Shown here: in pieces, positions 62,868-64,000 of the stretch | How positions within the stretch are numbered: position 1 is the stretch's first letter | Layout of the letters: each line of letters opens with the position of its first letter | Source of the DNA: an uncultured Prevotellaceae bacterium | GTDB lineage: Bacteria > Bacteroidota > Bacteroidia > Bacteroidales > Bacteroidaceae | Assembly: GCA_937900485.1 (NCBI GenBank) | Contig: CALCEL010000082.1 | Location: 1-64,000 of the forward strand | Direction: 5' to 3' | DNA length: 64,000 nt | Notes under the pieces: generated by a model | Seen by the model: only the letters and a program-made list of their open reading frames with translations | What the model was told of the DNA's origin: nothing | The model's database searches: none | Translations under genes and position numbers: made by a program

Positions 62868-64000
62868 ATGAGACTAAAGGAAATACTATCAAACGTCAAA
62901 GTGAATGAGGTGAAGGGCAACCTTGACACCGACATCACAGGTGTGAACATCGACTCACGCCAAGTTAAAGAGGGTAATCTGTTCATCGCCGTCAGAGGCA
63001 CGCAGGCAGACGGACACTCATATATCGGCAAGGCCATAGAGTTGGGAGCCACAGCCGTAGTGTGCGAGACGATACCGTCAGAATATGAGGACAAGGCAGT
63101 GTTCGTCAGCGTGGACAACTCAGAGCTTGTGGTGGGACAAATAGCCACCTCATTCTACGGTGACCCGTCAAGCAAGCTGAGACTGGTGGGCGTGACAGGC
63201 ACCAACGGCAAGACGACGATAGCCACAGTTCTGTACGACATGTTCAGGTATATGGGACACAAGGTAGGACTGCTGTCTACAGTCTGCAACTACATAGACG
63301 GTGAAGCAATACCTACGGAACACACGACGCCAGACCCAGTGACGCTCAACATGCTGTTGGCCCGCATGGTTGACGCCGGATGTGAGTATGTCTTCATGGA
63401 GGTCAGCAGCCACTCCGTGGTACAGAACAGAATTGGAGGATTACATTTCGCTGGCGGCTTATTCACCAACATCACACGTGACCACCTCGACTACCACAAG
63501 ACATTCGAGAATTACATCAAGGCAAAGAAGCTGTTCTTCGACAATCTGCCGGCTAACGCTTTCGCGGTGACAAACATAGACGACAAGAATGGACTGGTGA
63601 TGACTCAGAACACAAAAGCAACGGTGAAGACATACTCCACACAGAGCCCAGCCGACTTTAAGGCTAAGATCATCGAGTGCCACTTCGAGGGGATGTATCT
63701 GGAGATAAACGGCAAAGAGGTCGGCGTGAAATTCATTGGTAAGTTCAATGTCAGCAACCTGCTCGCAGTGTACGGAGCAGCTGTCATGCTCGGCAAGGAC
63801 CCTCACGACGTGCTAGTGGCCATGAGTGCCATGCACCCTGTGAACGGACGCTTTGAGGCATTGCGCTCTCCATCAGGCTACACGGCGATTGTGGACTACG
63901 CACACACACCCGACGCTCTCGAGAACGTGCTCAACGCCATACACGAGGTGCTTAACGGTAAGGGACAGGTGATAACAGTATGCGGAGCTGGAGGAAACAG
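62868..64000 (+). CDS. murE: UDP-MurNAc-tripeptide synthetase MurE (partial, runs off the window)
   Basis: The ATG at 62868 opens MRLKEILSNVKVNEVKGNLD, and 377 codons are visible before the window ends. Domain one has GVNIDSRQVKEGNLFIAVRG, which binds the UMP part. The Mur ligase ATP site is VGVTGTNGKTTIATVLYDM, followed by TTPDP, MEVSSHSVVQNRI and TNITRDHLDYHKTFENYIKAK. Domain three begins near NGRFEALRSPSGYTAIVDYAHTPDAL. The DNPR motif that marks meso-diaminopimelate use lies beyond the edge, but the ddh gene in this window makes that substrate likely. It follows ftsI by 14 bases. Confidence 0.95.
   Translation, partial: MRLKEILSNVKVNEVKGNLDTDITGVNIDSRQVKEGNLFIAVRGTQADGHSYIGKAIELGATAVVCETIPSEYEDKAVFVSVDNSELVVGQIATSFYGDPSSKLRLVGVTGTNGKTTIATVLYDMFRYMGHKVGLLSTVCNYIDGEAIPTEHTTPDPVTLNMLLARMVDAGCEYVFMEVSSHSVVQNRIGGLHFAGGLFTNITRDHLDYHKTFENYIKAKKLFFDNLPANAFAVTNIDDKNGLVMTQNTKATVKTYSTQSPADFKAKIIECHFEGMYLEINGKEVGVKFIGKFNVSNLLAVYGAAVMLGKDPHDVLVAMSAMHPVNGRFEALRSPSGYTAIVDYAHTPDALENVLNAIHEVLNGKGQVITVCGAGGN

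Overview
The window is a chromosomal piece from a member of the Bacteroidota, most likely Bacteroidales and Prevotella-like. The evidence is a fused SecD-SecF, promoters of the TTTG-N19-TAnnTTTG type, a lack of Shine-Dalgarno sites, a GH3-family protein, a diaminopimelate dehydrogenase, a BACON-type lipoprotein, a DUF4250 protein, and secreted giants ending in the GxYxxxGxxxxxxxKGxNIVxxxDG tail common in Prevotella. Most of it is ordinary core genome. The accessory material lies at about 4-18.8 kb and in a few intergenic mobile or repeat elements. I saw no tRNA, rRNA or CRISPR.

Layout. 0-4 kb: S41 protease with a tiny membrane protein (minus), xerD (plus), pyrH (minus). 4-16.8 kb: two huge secreted modular proteins transcribed away from each other across a 1.07-kb regulatory spacer; the larger (2458 aa) is followed by a 53-aa protein of an orphan type. 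17-18.8 kb: BACON lipoprotein, AT-rich orphan gene and a 289-bp dispersed repeat. 18.9-23.3 kb: GH3, Big_5 lipoprotein and DUF3108 operon (minus). 23.5-27 kb: acpP-fabF-rnc operon (minus), in which RNase III is fused in frame to a complete HAD phosphatase. 27-29.4 kb: typA (minus) and rpsO (plus). 29.5-32.8 kb: DUF4250, GT9 and LTA-synthase-like sulfatase operon. 33-35.7 kb: lipid N-acyltransferase-like gene and an acetyl-CoA hydrolase/transferase. 35.7-36.3 kb: second 289-bp repeat and the HU terminator. 36.3-44.2 kb: HU, rhomboid, EEP hydrolase, secDF, mltG, ddh. 44.3-44.6 kb: a 185-bp deletion derivative of an IS4-like element. 44.6-50.6 kb: PgpH-like HD protein, two SGNH proteins and an MBOAT O-acyltransferase (minus). 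50.7-56 kb: thrA, apgM-like and thrC operon (minus). 56.3-59 kb: priA and a small outer-membrane barrel. 59.2-64 kb: start of the division/cell-wall cluster (rsmH, ftsL-like, ftsI, murE running off the end).

How it fits together. Several genes converge on the cell envelope. ThrA begins the aspartate pathway, Ddh makes meso-diaminopimelate, MurE adds it to the wall precursor, FtsI crosslinks, MltG sets glycan length, and SecDF exports. AcpP and FabF make fatty acids. The GNAT, GT9, sulfatase and MBOAT/SGNH genes probably decorate lipids or glycans.

Most notable: the RNase III-HAD fusion; the 289-bp repeat family, whose two full copies show compensatory changes in stems; the giant modular protein pair with its 53-aa companion; the IS4-derived mini-element; and a PriA that seems to lack its winged-helix domain.
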